DNA from: Asterella californica | Taxonomy: Eukaryota > Streptophyta > Marchantiopsida > Marchantiales > Aytoniaceae | DNA length: 64,000 nucleotides | Direction of reading: 5' to 3' | NCBI GenBank assembly: GCA_036924285.1 | Contig: JAYKYS010000005.1 | Location: forward strand, 1,922,001 to 1,986,000 | Shown here: positions 45,376-57,674 of the stretch, one piece after another | Layout: each line of letters opens with the position of its first letter | Numbering within the stretch: position 1 is the first letter of the stretch | Program-made: the position numbers and the translations under genes | The notes under the pieces: model-generated | The model's input: only the letters and a program-made list of their open reading frames with translations | Told to the model about the DNA's origin: nothing | Database searches by the model: none

Positions 45376-47927
45376 ATTTTCTAACGAGATGGACTGAGTT
45401 TTATGTGAGAATGAATTTCTGGTCTCTTCTTTGATGCTCCAACAACACTTCACGGATTGAGTTTTTTTCTCTGCTATATTCTCTAAGCATACCAAAGCAT
45501 GAGCGGCAAATTAGAAATATTTATACTGGATCTGTCATATTATGTAAGCACAACACAACATGAGCAACAACTCTATGGCAAATGGTCTTTATTCACAAAG
45601 ATATATCACAAAACATTATTACCACAATATTTATATTATCTGACTACAAGAGATCTTTCGGAAGATGACATTCACCTTTGTGCCACAAGAAAAATATACT
45701 CTTGATTCCTGTAGAAGCTGCTCCCTAAAGAGAGTTCACGACTATTGAAGATAGAGCTTCATGAAACAACCCTCTCTTAGGTTTAGAAGCTGGTCCGTGT
45801 AAACTCGCTATAGCTATGAGAAAACGTAAAAACAACTTCTCAACGTGAGAAAACGTAAAAACAATAAGCGGATAAAAACCATTACCAGTGCAAGAAAAAG
45901 CATCAATTTTCGAAGAAAAATAAATGACAAAGTGACAAAAACTGCCCGCACACCGCAACAAAAAATGCTTGAACAAACTTCAAAGAGAAATATCAAAAAA
46001 TAAGAACAAACTGATATGACGAGCTTGCTCAACTATACGCGAAGAGAAAAAAAAATTACCAACAATCTACTAAGAAAAAAATTCCAGGGCCATGCGAAAA
46101 AAGCAAGAGAGAGAACAATAGCATGAAATAATCCCAATCACTACCTTTCTGTAAAAAACATCTTAATCACACTGCTTTCCCCTAAAAACAAAATAGACCA
46201 ACGAACAAAAAAGTATATCATCGCCCCTCCATCCTCCAGGGGCCCTTAACGTTTAAGAGTGCTTATTCGCAGAAAAATATTAGGTGAGAGTGCTTATTCA
46301 CAAAATAAGACAAAAACTGAGAATTTTCTTGGAACAGAGTAAAATCTTCTCTTCAAACTCAAATACCACTGTCTGCAAAAAGAAAATTCCCTTCCATGCT
46401 TTTATACTCATACTCGTGGGTTTAATTACGATGAACAGTGTAATAAAAAGAATCAATACATTCTAAATAAATTATCATTCATTTTATATGAAATTCCGTA
46501 ATTTTAACTCACTTGTAAATATTCACAAAACGAGCATAGAATTTATGTAGAGCATAAATGCTCTCCGTACAAGAGGGGCCGTGGGGGGACGGCGTCTCAG
46601 ATTGAAGTTCACCTCGAGACGACATTCAAACCGAGAACGATGAACATCCATGGTACATTGGTAAAAGCGAAAAAGGCATTAAATCCGCATGGAATCAGCA
46701 TATAGTTCAGCGAGGTTTTAGGATCTGCTCTAAAAAGAAACAATTTAGAGCAGATCGAAAGCATGCTGCAATCCTATAAAGAGATTCCCACAGCGACGTT
46801 ACTAGAAGCAATAACGACAAAGCAAGCAGTGGCACAGGAAATTCATGTGATTTCGAACGCCTGGAACACTAATGATTTAGCTCGAACCAAACGATGTAGC
46901 CGAGACCAAAATTTAAGCTACGCATGCATCCATGCTTGACATATCTTTCGACAGGCTTTTTGACCGAGCCTGCACTACCTAAAATCTGAGGTAATAGGCG
47001 AGTGTGCACCTAGTCCCAGCCAATAGCAACGCGGTGGCACAAGTGCCCTCCACTCCAACGACCTCGGGATCGATTTCCAACGAACGATGCAAGGTTAGGC
47101 CCATGTTCCTCCGAGAAGTGCAAACCGAAGTTCAACATTCCAGGGAGGTAACACTGTCCTACTATGCCATGCGAATTTCTGCCTTGGTTCAGACAACACC
47201 ACCAGACTATGACTTCCACGATAGTTGCCTGACGTAACTCGTGTGTTAGCAAAATCGTGAGGAATCTGGAACTAAATGGCTGCAAACAGTTTCCAGGTTG
47301 TAGATCACACTAACACCTGAAACTATGCGATCATCTCAAATGGAAGGACAAATTCACTTCGAACCAGAAAACAAGAGAACGTCGGCCGCAAACATATCGC
47401 CGAAGTGTGGACCAGAAATGTAGTCTGCCAACTTGGATCTATTCATGCTACTTCGACGTGAAAAGTGGATCTTACATATTACGTGGAGAGACGGGAATAG
47501 TTTCTCGGTGTGACTTGACTAGCAAAATAATGATTTCACCACGAGCCGTAACAATACTGCAAAGGTTCCTCATACACAGTATCTGAACTTGTCTACACGA
47601 GTCAACAAAGAATCTGTTAGCCACCACAAAGTTATCATCCTCGTACAAACAAGTGTCAGGCGAACAGAGAGCACGAACTTCGTCTGAGCGAATAAAGGCA
47701 GAATACCTGAACCCATCGAAACTCCTCCTCCTGCCGCCAAATTTCTCTCGACCTCGCTATGTGACTAGGTCGTCGATAAGTCTCTGCCAGCTTCAGATGC
47801 TAGTAGTGATGGAATAACTCTACTCTGTTCTCAACCTCAAGACTAGGTTCCTGATTCGTTCTGTTACTCTTCGCTTTCGTCCGAACAGTCTGCCTTACAC
47901 GTCTAAACCTTTTAGATGGAGGATCCT
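45376..47927. other. no gene recognised
   Basis: AT-rich at the left (45.4-46.5 kb), more balanced from 46.6 kb. Open frames are short. A hairpin lies at 46722-46756. The right part, from about 47 kb, could contain 3' exons or UTR of the minus-strand gene at 47928, but I cannot place any. Confidence 0.4.
46722..46756. repeat. perfect 13-bp hairpin
   Basis: GATCTGCTCTAAA at 46722-46734 is exactly reverse-complemented at 46744-46756. Confidence 0.9.
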
Positions 47928-48383
47928 TCATCTGACGTAAGAGTCCGAAGATGATGAAGTCAATACTCTTCTTCGTTCGTAACTCTCAGTAGTTGTAGAG
48001 GTTGAGGTAGAAGGAGATGGTGATGATTCCGTGGACGCCCTAAACGACACCTCCGGCAGTTTGACGACTCTTCTGCTAACATCAAAATTCCAAAGGGATG
48101 CTGAGTCCACCACTACCCCTTCAACTCCAGTTCTCGTCGTCGTTCCTATGCGTCCCACCTGGAAACCAACCAAAAGGTAAATCATACCTCCTAAAAAGGT
48201 TCAGGTATTTAAATGTTGGGGCAGGCAAGAGACACAGCCAGTGTTAAAGTTCTACTTACTTTGTGAAATCTCTGATATGTAGCTACTACTTGGAGTCCTC
48301 CCTCGAGCTTAACAAATGCTCTTTGATAGCCAAAACAAGTAGCGATGTAGACCCCCACTTCTCGACCATTTTCATGCTCCGAT
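47928..48383 (-). CDS. unrecognised spliced gene, last two exons
   Basis: An exon at 48383-48260 has a strong pyrimidine-rich acceptor (TATCTTTTCGCAG) and a consensus donor (GTAAGT). It reads through 41 codons, including GVYIATCFGYQRAFVKLEGG. It joins in phase to 48158-47928, which follows GGTTTCCAG and reads VGRIGTTTRTGVEG and onward to a Ser/Thr-rich tail and stop. The matching phases and good splice sites make a real gene likely. Exons upstream of 48383 are not settled. I do not recognise the protein. It lies on the same strand as the glycosylase gene, about 450 bp beyond its stop. Confidence 0.5.
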
Positions 48384-48826
48384 CTGCGAAAAGATAAAAA
48401 ATGTCATGACGTCGTGAAAGGTCTTCCAGCTCCTCAACGATGGTACAAACATAGGAGCACTCCGTATCAAGCTATGTAAGACGTGACAGAAACCGGAGGT
48501 TTACGAGCTAAGATGGTACGATCAAAAAATTTCAGTTGACCATACATTTTGATTATTGTCGTCTTCATACAGGGAACATTGCATACCAGAACACTGGTAC
48601 ATATATATCAACAAGTACCATTTTTTTTGTTTGGTTTGTCTGCTGGTCCCTGGCAAAGATAGTGAAAATGCCATCGTCGAAGACACTCAGTTTGGCCCAG
48701 GGTCTAAATCAGCACGATCGTCTGTCATTAAAGTGGTATCGACGAGATAACTGCCAAGAACGAGATGATCCTGCGGTACCCTTCAAAAACTGAGTAGGGA
48801 GGTTCGTATATGCAAGTGCTAAAATT

Positions 48827-49900
48827 CTACTCATTCTGCATCGGTCTCAATGTCGAACGCGGAGCACTGACCCAGAGACTATCAGCCACCGCGAAGCGCC
48901 ATAACGCAGCCACATCTTCCGGTTTAGCATAATCGATTCCCACCCTGGGACCGACTAGTATGTTTTCAGCCGGGGGTGCATCGAGTATTTCCAAACCCCC
49001 GGGGGTGTAGAGAGGATGATTCGTCCAGTCTGTAGTTAAACCGAGGGCCTGACCAACTTTGCCCGGTCCAGTTAGAAGTATCGGTTTTTCAGTGGCTTGA
49101 CCCCTTCGATCCTGTATGGTTTTCAATCCTGCAACTGGAGAGCACGCTCTTATGAGGACCGCTGCTCCGACATCGACACTATCAGCCACCACGTTCAGCA
49201 TAAAGTGCAACCCGTAGCAGAGGTAGACGTATGCATGACCTGCAGGACCGAATAATGGCTCGGTGCGAGCAGTCCTGCCCACTCGAGCGTGGCATGCCGT
49301 GTCGTTAGGTCTGTAAGCCTCTACCTCAGTAATCTGCAGTATCACATCATCTCGCCGGATAAGCTTTCTAAGAAGTTTGGGAGCCAACTCCAAAGCATCA
49401 CACTCGAAAAAGCTTGCGTCCAGCCTCCTGTAATCGTACGAGTTACTGCTACAAAGTGCTTCTTGCGCCTTCCCTGCTGTAGGAAATGAATGTATGCCGC
49501 TTGAAGGGACTAGTCGATCCTGAGCCTCCGAGGAAGTAGCATTCGTTGAACAACGCTTGACACGCGAAGATCTTGCCGTCGCTGCACATCTGGTCTCGGT
49601 ATGCTCATCTCTTTCAAAATTGTCAATCTTGACCGCTTTCGTTGTGGCCCTCTGCAAATCCCCTCCGCAGTCCGATTTTAGGACTCTCTTGCGCAGGGAG
49701 GAGCGAACGCTCTTCCTTAAAGAATCGGTCAAAGCAAACTGGGACAATTGTTGCGTCCTGAGTGATCGCCTCTTCTCCCCTTTACCTCCGATCTCTACCT
49801 TCGCGGAGTTCACACTGGGCGATGGCAGTGCCTGCTGCCCCACAGCAGCAGGTGATTTTGTCATGGAAGTGTCGTTCTCTAGGGAGCGATTGAGTTTCAT
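48827..49900 (-). CDS. 3-methyladenine DNA glycosylase (AAG/MPG type)
   Basis: This glycosylase removes alkylated purines, such as 3-methyladenine, in the first step of base-excision repair. The frame is a single uninterrupted exon. An upstream ATG exists at 50005, but the stretch between is weakly coding-like, so I start at 49900 (MKLNRSLEND), giving 357 residues. The core starts about 160 residues in with DASFFECDALELAPKLL. Residues matching the human active site are visible: ITEVEAY (catalytic Glu and stacking Tyr), CHAR (His), GLHFMLNVV (Asn) and AVLIRA (Arg). GPAGHAYVYLCYG and PILLTGPGKVGQALGL are typical of the plant/bacterial form. The N-terminal 150 residues are basic and Ser-rich, without domain, and probably disordered or targeting. 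I see no sign of decay. Confidence 0.93.
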   Translation of the reverse strand: MKLNRSLENDTSMTKSPAAVGQQALPSPSVNSAKVEIGGKGEKRRSLRTQQLSQFALTDSLRKSVRSSLRKRVLKSDCGGDLQRATTKAVKIDNFERDEHTETRCAATARSSRVKRCSTNATSSEAQDRLVPSSGIHSFPTAGKAQEALCSSNSYDYRRLDASFFECDALELAPKLLRKLIRRDDVILQITEVEAYRPNDTACHARVGRTARTEPLFGPAGHAYVYLCYGLHFMLNVVADSVDVGAAVLIRACSPVAGLKTIQDRRGQATEKPILLTGPGKVGQALGLTTDWTNHPLYTPGGLEILDAPPAENILVGPRVGIDYAKPEDVAALWRFAVADSLWVSAPRSTLRPMQNE

Positions 49901-50005
49901 TTGGACAGTAAGTAGAAATAAGTCACAGCAAAGGAAACTCTTGTCAACCGTGACAGTCCTTCGGAATTTCGTCGAATGCCGACGTTGTTCAGGAGTTGAC
50001 CCCAA

Positions 50006-50805
50006 TTGTCAAAGTCAGCATCTACTGGGCAGATCTTTTTCCCGGGGGAACAAGACACTCACGGGGTAGCTCCGGACTCGAGAGGTATCCCGATCAAGGT
50101 TCGGGGAGGTTGCTTAGGAAAAACTGCTTTTCGCCGGAAAATAATTACAGGAGATCGGTGGCATTGTTTTACTTCCCACTTCCCAAGAAATTTAACGTAA
50201 AGCATACACTTTCCGATGATAATTAAAGAGATTAAGGATTTTTCCAAAAATGTAGTTTACTTCCGCAAAGTTTCTGATTGTTTTTCTAAACAAACAGTTT
50301 TTCCTGATTGCAATCTTTCGGAAGTCTAAAAAAATTTGAAGTCAGTTTCTTCGATTCCACCACTATCAAACTCGTGTGTTTCTGTGAGTACTACGCAAGA
50401 CTCACATATATGTCTGTTTATAACAGAACTTGTGACTAAAAAATACTATACATATTGAGAATGTAAACACTTATTGTGAGAACTGAACACGAGAACGCTC
50501 TAACTGGGGCAAGAGATCCAATCCCTTTGGAATACAACTGAGAGCTGTATTAATGAGAGGGTTCCCAAGAACTCCCACACACATATTGAAATCACAGAAA
50601 AGATAAAATATTCAGTCGTGACGCAACTCTTGTCAAACAACTAACTTTCAGACACTGGAACAGTAACACTACAAGAATCTCGATTCGAAGAAGCTGAACT
50701 CAAATGCACAGCAGGATGCGTGTCCAGGTGCTTATACTCTATGTTATTTTTTCACAGAAATAACTTCAGAAAGAAATTTTTCGTCTCCTCCAGTATCTTC
50801 TAAAC
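50006..50805. other. no gene seen
   Basis: 5' flank of the glycosylase gene, where its promoter should lie. It becomes AT-rich toward 50.8 kb. I see no motif worth naming. Confidence 0.5.
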
Positions 50806-52032
50806 TCATTCGCATTGTGACTTCAAGATGTTTGGTTTGTAGTTTATTTCTAAACTTATCGCTAAGGCTGTTGAAGGCATCAAAAGAGGGTTAAAAACCT
50901 TGAAACAGCTAATGAAAAAATTATCTTCGAACCTCTCCTCAAAAGTAGTGCATACTGCTTGAGAAAAATCTTTTTGTAACAACAAAGCACTCTCCAAATC
51001 TCTGTCAATACGATCCCTCTCCAAAGTCACAGAGTGAAAAGTTTTACCTCTTAGTTCAGAAGACAGGCGTTGAGATCTGTGATCTCCGCTAAAAGTTAAC
51101 ACCAATCTCAATAATTGTAGTACTCACTAGAGGACCCACATTAGAACAATCAATGGAGAGACTCTCAAAGACTTTGTTCAATCTCGTCAAGCTATGTAGA
51201 ATATCAACCAAATAATGCAAAATGTACAACATTCTGAAAGACCCAAGCTTCTGGAACAAAGATTTTTTCACACAGCCGTCAGATTTTTGCAACATCACGA
51301 AAATAAACTAAGACCGACTCGTAACTATCACAAACACTGGTAATAGCTTACTAATGGATTAGCCGTCGGATCTTCAAGTATCACTTCATGCACTTTTGGG
51401 CATCATTCAAAACTTCTTGCAATGATGACAGACTTGCCTTATGCTTGGAATTGCTCTGGAAGTAAGATGCAAGTCTATTTAGGATGTTATCCACATTGTC
51501 ACTAATATCTTTGCAGCCAAGAGTTTTAGCTGCAGCTAGACTCACCAAGTTAGTTCGATGTGCGATGCAATGTAACGAAAAGCATGTAAGGATTAACCAT
51601 TCTTTTCAAATGCGTCGCGATGTCATTTCGAACACCGATCATGGTGCTCGTCCATCCGAATCGAACCCCATAAAATGATTGAACTCCAAGTTACAATCAG
51701 AAATAAGACGTACAATTTTAGAAGTGATAGCTTTGGAGTGTTTGAATTCAATCGCATTTGCAACAATCTGAGAAAAGCATATTTCACTACACCTTCGTCC
51801 AAGAAGGTGGCAAAGACCACGAGATGATGAGACGAATATGTTCAACCATTATTCCAAAGAAAGAAAACTTTCTTATCTTGTCCAAGACACGCTTGTGGAT
51901 AATCTGATTAATACATAAGATAATCTTAGCACAACAATGTGCATGTCTAGTCTCAAGGTATAGGAATCTGGATATGTGTGGGACAACTCGGTCGATCAAA
52001 ATGCACGAATATGTGTGTCTCTCTAATCTCAA
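50806..52032 (-). pseudogene. hAT-superfamily transposase relic (ZNF862/DUF4371-like)
   Basis: Minus-strand frames, broken by several frameshifts and stops, line up as one hAT-like transposase: RKFSFFGIMVEH (near 51860), VFATFLDEGVVKYAFLRLLQ (near 51815), DCNLEFNHFMGFDSDGRAP (near 51690), LHCIAHRTNLVSLAAAKTLG (near 51570), a conserved LNDAQKCMK then RR (near 51400), and FQKLGSFRMLYILHYLVDIL (near 51240). The FDSD aspartate and the CIAHR block match the catalytic core layout of this group. C-terminal conservation fades at about 50.8 kb, so the end is approximate. Confidence 0.75.
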
Positions 52033-52930
52033 GATATTAGTATCTGGATATATGCAAGATTGCTCGGTCGATCCAAAAATGGATATGCATGAGCTACTTG
52101 ATCATCTACACACCATACATCTTGATGTCTTCCTTGCTCCACACTGGATATGTCTACCTCTCCTGGACTCAAGATAGTGCATGTTGTCTAATAATGGATA
52201 TATGTGGAACTGCATCTTGCACCTAGATCTCTTCATTGCCTCCACATGAGATAAGTGTGTCTCTCTGACCTCATGGTAGTGCATGCTATAAATAACAAAT
52301 GTATGTGTCTCTCTGATTTCAAGGTACTAGAATATGATCTAATAACAAATATGTGTGTTATTGCTCAACCGTCTGCATACTTTCGCTCCGGATGTCTTTC
52401 TTTTATGCATATTGGACATGTGTACCTCTTTGTCCTCAAGATAATACATGATGTCCAATAACAAATATGTGTGAGAGTGGTTGATCGTTTGTCTTCCTTA
52501 CTGCCTAATAACAAAAATATGTGTCTCTCTAGGTTTAAGGTACTAGAATATGATCCAATAACAAATATGTGTAAAACTGCTCGATGGTTTGCACACCTTA
52601 CCCCATCACTGGATGTGTATGTCTATATGACCTCAGGATACTGAAATCTGATCTAATAAAAAATGTGTAGGATTCTTTTATCGTTGGGATATCTTGTCGT
52701 TATAGTGGATATGTGTGTCTCTCTAAACTTAGTCTTAGGATAGTGAAATCCATACTGTCTAATAATAAAATTGAACAGTATATAATCCAATTTTATTATT
52801 GGATATACTTGTCCATGTCTTTGGACTTCAAAATGTTGTTTCTATCTCATCTACATTCGTTTGTCCCCTCGTTGGACATGTGTGCTTCTCTAGTCCGAAG
52901 TCCAACCTTGGCTTATCCATGCCTTGGAGC
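51940..52930. repeat. degenerate 60-100-bp tandem repeats
   Basis: Phrases such as ATGTGTGTCTCTCTAA, CTCAAGATA, and AATAACAAATATGTGTG recur about ten times in the same order from 51.94 to 52.8 kb, with variable spacing. No coding capacity is seen. It lies between the hAT relic and the gypsy element. Confidence 0.75.
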
Positions 52931-53236
52931 TTCTTTGTGCTCTTGAGATGTGATTCAGCATCAACATCTGATTATCATTTGCTTATGCCCTCAGATCCTA
53001 TATCCATCTCTTATTTTCAGTAAAAAAATTCATTTAAAGAAAAGAAAAGAAAAGCTAAAAGAAAAGAAATAAAAAATGCAAATTGTACAGATTTTATACT
53101 TGATGATTACAAGGACATCCATTCATAGCATATTTTTGAGTGTATGGCATGAAATGTAAGAAACTTTCAAGGCATTCGGTGTCTTCTATAGTACAGAGTA
53201 TGTAATCAAAATAGAGACTTGTCGACCTAAGGGAAG

Positions 53237-53238
<2 letters not shown>

Positions 53239-53271
<33 letters not shown>
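53239..53271. repeat. (AG)n microsatellite
   Basis: About sixteen perfect AG units. Confidence 0.98.
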
Positions 53272-53273
<2 letters not shown>

Positions 53274-53379
53274 AATTGGATACAATGAAAACATACAGTT
53301 TACTGAGACATGACAAGTCGTCTCCATGTTTGCTATAGTACATAAGATATACTTTTTCTATGTAAAATGAGTGGATTGA

Positions 53380-54640
53380 TTGATAGGTCCTATGAAAAGA
53401 ATTCACTTTTGAAAGATATCAATAGGAAATATTGGGCGTAAGGGCATTCCTTCTTTGAAGCCTGTACTTCTTTGACATTCATCGTGCGTTTGAACGTGTT
53501 CTTTACAGTCTTTGAATATGGTAGGCCACCATAGTCCAGATTGTAGTATCTTGTGTGTTGTGATGTCTCTTACAAAGTGTTCTCCGGCTGGTCCTTCATG
53601 AGCTTCCTCCATGATATTGGTTTTTTGATGTTCGGTAGACATCTCCTGAGAATGTCATCGCTTCTTTTTTTGTAAAAGATTTTTTCAATGAGTGTATAAT
53701 TCTTTGTGTTGTGAATGAACTTCCTTCTTCTGTGAAGTGAAACATATGGGTGTATTTTTCTCTTCTCAAGATACGTGCATATCTCTTCTTGCCAATCTTC
53801 TTGTTATGGATCTTCATCAGAATTGTCTTCTTGTTCTTCGTTTGTTTCTCCCTCGTCTCTATAGTTTTAGATGTCTTCATCTGGATTCGTGTCTCTTAGT
53901 GGTGATGATGTGTGATCGCCAAGATTTCTTCATCTAGAAATGAATCATCCTCCTATTCTTTTACGCGTCTTGTTTTAACTCGACTCCGTTGGTCAGTTAA
54001 TATGTTTTACCTTGCCGGGTATAGATGACTGTGAAGTCAAATTCTTAGAGGAGTAAAACTCAATGAGCTATTCTTCATGTGATATGTGCTTTAATTAACT
54101 AAATAAGTTAATGTTTGATGATTAACGAAGAAGATGAATTTGTTACTTAACAAATAGTATTTGAACTTCTTTACTGTATATATCATTGCTAGTGCTTCTC
54201 GTTCTATGATCGTGTAGTTTCATTCGGTCGAATTTAGAATCCAAGATGTAAATAAATGGATAAATCTGTTTTTGGTGTACTTGGTTGTGCCAGAATTGCC
54301 CTTATGACTACACCGGATGAGTCAGTGTGAAAGTGAAAAAGTTTTTTCCAGTTTGGAATTTGAAGGATTGGTGCTTGTGATATTACATTCTTAATTGTTT
54401 GGAATGATTTCTCACATTCCTCTGTCCAAATGAACTCCACTCCATCCTTGTTTAAATGATTCATTGGTTGAATAAGTTTTGCAAAATGATAAATGAATCA
54501 TTGATAGTAGCTTGTCATCTCGTTGAATCCTCGAATTTCTTTTCTGTTGGTTGGTGGAGGTTGGTCTACTATTCAGATGACCTTTTCGAGATCCACAAGT
54601 AAACCTTTTCTCATGTTCTCCTTGAACTGTCTGTGTTGAG
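53380..54640 (-). pseudogene. gypsy pol: RT thumb, RNase H and integrase remnants
   Basis: From 54640 the minus strand reads LLVDLEKVI and PPPTNRKEIRGFNEMTSYY, the end of the reverse transcriptase, then the RNase H start DGVEFIWTEECEKSFQ and PILQIPNWKKLFHFHTDSSG, with the catalytic Asp in HTDSSG. From 53640 it reads the HHCC integrase finger: AHEGPAGEHF, THKILQSGLWWPTIF and CKEHVQTHDECQ. The frame then hits a TGA where a Trp codon is expected, just before the first integrase Asp, which is itself lost. Frameshifts and stops are frequent. Confidence 0.8.
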
Positions 54641-55330
54641 ATTATTTTTGTTAGACAGTCTTCTCTCCGTCTAAAAGAAATTCAAACTCTTCACTTGTGG
54701 AAGGTTCTCCATATCCTTTTGTTCTACCTGGAGCTCTTTTTCGTGCATGCAGGTTATCAAGATCCCGGATGACATCTTGTACAATTCGATCTTCTTTTTC
54801 TCAGAGTGGTACTTCACTTTCTCCTTTGTCTTCAGAAGGAGAGTCTGATCTAGATGAGTTTCTATCTTTGAAATTTTGTCTTTTCATTTCTTTGGTCATG
54901 ATCTTACATTCTTGTATCTCCTTTTCTTATACATAAACAACATTAGTTGTAGTCATCTTATCTTCTTCTTCTGTTCATTGTCTGATGTTAGTAATAAAAA
55001 AAGATATTGCGGACCTCGGATGTATCTTTTCTTGTAAGAGTAAAAGTCGGTCATGTTTTCCACATTAGGTAACGATGTGTTTGGATCTCTGAGTCCACCA
55101 CCTCATCCTCTATCTCGTCCTCTTCCTGTGTCATTTGTTCTCTTTGTTTGTTCTCCATCGTTCCTCATAAGCTTATTAAACTTAAGTATTTCTTCTTTCT
55201 TTTTATCTATATTTTCTTGTTTCTTCTTTTTTGTATCCTGACTGTGTCACTATCCACTTCTTCTTTTCCGTTAAAGAACTGGTATATTTCTTCATCTGCA
55301 TATCCATCTCATAATGGCAAGGGCTCTTTG

Positions 55331-55794
55331 TCATTGACATAGTCCATCTTCTAGCTCATCTATATTTGTGTAACCTCTATCCTCCACCGGATGTAAGTAT
55401 TTATATCGTACTACACTTCGTAACCAAGTGATATAGAGGTAACCCAGGCCAAGTGTGGTTAGATGTGATGATACTTTTCGGAAATGGGTTAAGAAATCAT
55501 TTATGTTTTCTCTTTCTCCTTGTTTCATGTTATCGAGTTTCAACATGATATCTGCATCCTCTTTGGCTACTCTAAATCTGTTTAGAAACAAGGTTTCTAC
55601 TTGATCTCAAGGTGTGGTTTTACTGATTCCACTTTGAGTGTACATCCAAATGCTTGATTCTTCAATGTACATGAAAACAAAGTTGCTTTATCAGTTGCGT
55701 CTTCTTTGTTTAGAGACATATAGCGCTCGAAAGCTGCTATGTGCAGGTCTGGCTGAAAGTCATCCATGCTTTTGAAGAAATTCTGAGTCCTCAT
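55331..55794 (-). pseudogene. gypsy gag remnant
   Basis: Two minus-strand frames (55794-55597 and 55591-55331) give a capsid-like region: FFKSMDDFQPDLHIAAFERY, then MFLNRFRVAKEDADIMLKLD, MKQGERENINDFLTHFRKV and a helical tail. The MKQGE...V..F...F pattern is the usual retrotransposon gag core. One stop separates the halves. Confidence 0.75.
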
Positions 55795-56017
55795 GTGGTT
55801 TTCTTTTGAATAGTGGCATGGGCATTTGGAGTCGTGACATCGTTCTGGTTAGATTTGCAGTTGGTACCAGATTGAGTTGATAGTAAGAATTGGACTTGTA
55901 GTAGGTTTTCGATTGGTTTTGAGGATTAAGACTGAGGATGGATTGTGGTGAGAATGTTTGTGTATTTCTAGTTGCAGTAGTATTTCCAGTTGCAGTATTT
56001 GGAGGTAGAGGAACAGT

Positions 56018-57117
56018 TCATGGATTGGTCGTGGTGTTGGTAGGTGTTGTTTGATTGATTGGTGAGGTTTTCTGAGTAGTGCTTGGTGTGCATAAAGTAC
56101 TTGGTTTAATTAGAGTGATAGGTGTTATTGTTGGAGAAAGAATTGAGGAAGGTGATCGTAACGGTGTTTTAGCTTTTGTGCTAGATGGTGCCTTTCTTCT
56201 TTTTCTTGAATGTGGGTAGGATAGTAAGTTTTTTTGTACAACATTCAATCTTGAAGTTACTTCCAGTGATTATGATGTGAGTAAGCCTCTATGTTGAAAC
56301 TTCTCTATTGAATGTGTAGGATAGGTGGGAGGTGGCGACAATGTTGTCAACAGTCTTGAAATACCACTCTTTTGTCGAATGATGTCTAGTAAACGAAGAG
56401 CTGTATGATAGCAAACACAGCGTCTAAACTTGCCCCGGAAACATTGTAAGCCACCGCTACGGGTACGAGCAAACTAGCCTCCGCAGTTGTGGCTGGAGGG
56501 ACGGTCAACATTGCAACCATTAAGATGATCACGAACTCAAAGGAAGAAAGCATGGGTGGAGATAATGAATTATTTTCTACCAAATAGTATTTGGTAGGTT
56601 TTATGTGCTTCATTTGTAGCTTAGCACCAAGGCTCGTAATAAAGGGACCTTACTGGCTAGCATATCCTTCCATTTAGAAATATAAACAAAATAGAAAGGC
56701 TGATGCACTTCGTTGTCATACGAACTTTATCAAAAATTCCAAAGCTCTCAAAGCAAAGTCAAATTCTACTTTTTCTGTAGACCTGAAGGACCAGAGTGCC
56801 CGCATGCTTTTTTCATTTGAAAAGACATGTCGTGACTGGAGACTTAATCCATTCAAAAGCTAGAAAGACAACCTCGTCGTCGGTCATCACTGCACTGACC
56901 ATAGTAAACACCTTCTCATTTAATAAAAATGAAAGTCTGATTTAAACCAGTCTGAACCAGGTACACCATCACATTTTACACCTAAGGAAGGTACAGCCCA
57001 ACTATGAAGTTCTTCTTTTTCCAGTCTGGATACGGATTCAAAGAACTCCTCCGGATTTGTTTGAGAGATGGTAGCTTCAGAACCATTTGTCACTTGATAC
57101 CCAGATTTCAATTTCAA
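56018..57117 (-). other. gypsy 5' internal region with low-complexity and one unusual frame
   Basis: Minus-strand frames here are Pro/Ser/Thr-rich (56018-56248), hydrophobic (56386-56613) and gag-like in position only (56920-57117). The hydrophobic frame is GC-richer than its surroundings, with FEFVIILMVAMLTVPP and an Ala/Val-rich stretch. I cannot name any of them. Confidence 0.35.
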
Positions 57118-57630
57118 GCATTTCTTCTCTTCTTTAGGTGCTTGCTGTTTGTTGTATTTCTGTAGGAGGAGAGTAAATTTTTCTCATAGTCCTCTCATAT
57201 CTTCATGGTTCTTAAGTCTTTGTTCGGCTTCCTTGATCAATAAGACATCCAATACACATGTAGATTGGTTTTAATTTTCATTCAAGATCTTCTGATGAAA
57301 AGTTCATCTGCTGGATGTTTTATATAACTGGTTGAAGTCAACCTTCCGGATTGATTTTATATCATCTTCTGACGTGTCTCTAGACATTGTTTCTGACGAG
57401 TAGCTTGATTGTGATTTTCATGTTTCTTGAGATTAGTTCAAAGACTCCGTGTTTGATCTCGATCTAGAACAACATTCCACTGTGAATCTTTATATTGTTG
57501 GATAACAACTTTCATATTCCTCCAGCAGAGTTGTAGTATGATGTTAAGATCTCCTTCTTTCATATTACGCAGCAACATGTTATCAATATGAAAATTGTTT
57601 AAGGATGAGAATAGAACTATATAGAACTAT

Positions 57631-57674
57631 AGTCGTGACATGGTCAGTGTAAAAACACGGACCATGTCACGACT
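57631..57674. repeat. perfect 15-bp hairpin
   Basis: AGTCGTGACATGGTC at 57631-57645 is exactly reverse-complemented at 57660-57674. The loop itself contains GTGT and ACAC. Confidence 0.95.

Noticed and set aside
49557..50069. 170-codon open frame opposite the glycosylase gene
   Set aside because: It lies antisense to the Ser/Arg-rich N-terminal coding region of the glycosylase and has no motif; it is a shadow of that gene.
53094..53327. Open frame crossing the AG microsatellite
   Set aside because: Its Ser-Leu run is the translation of the (AG)n tract.
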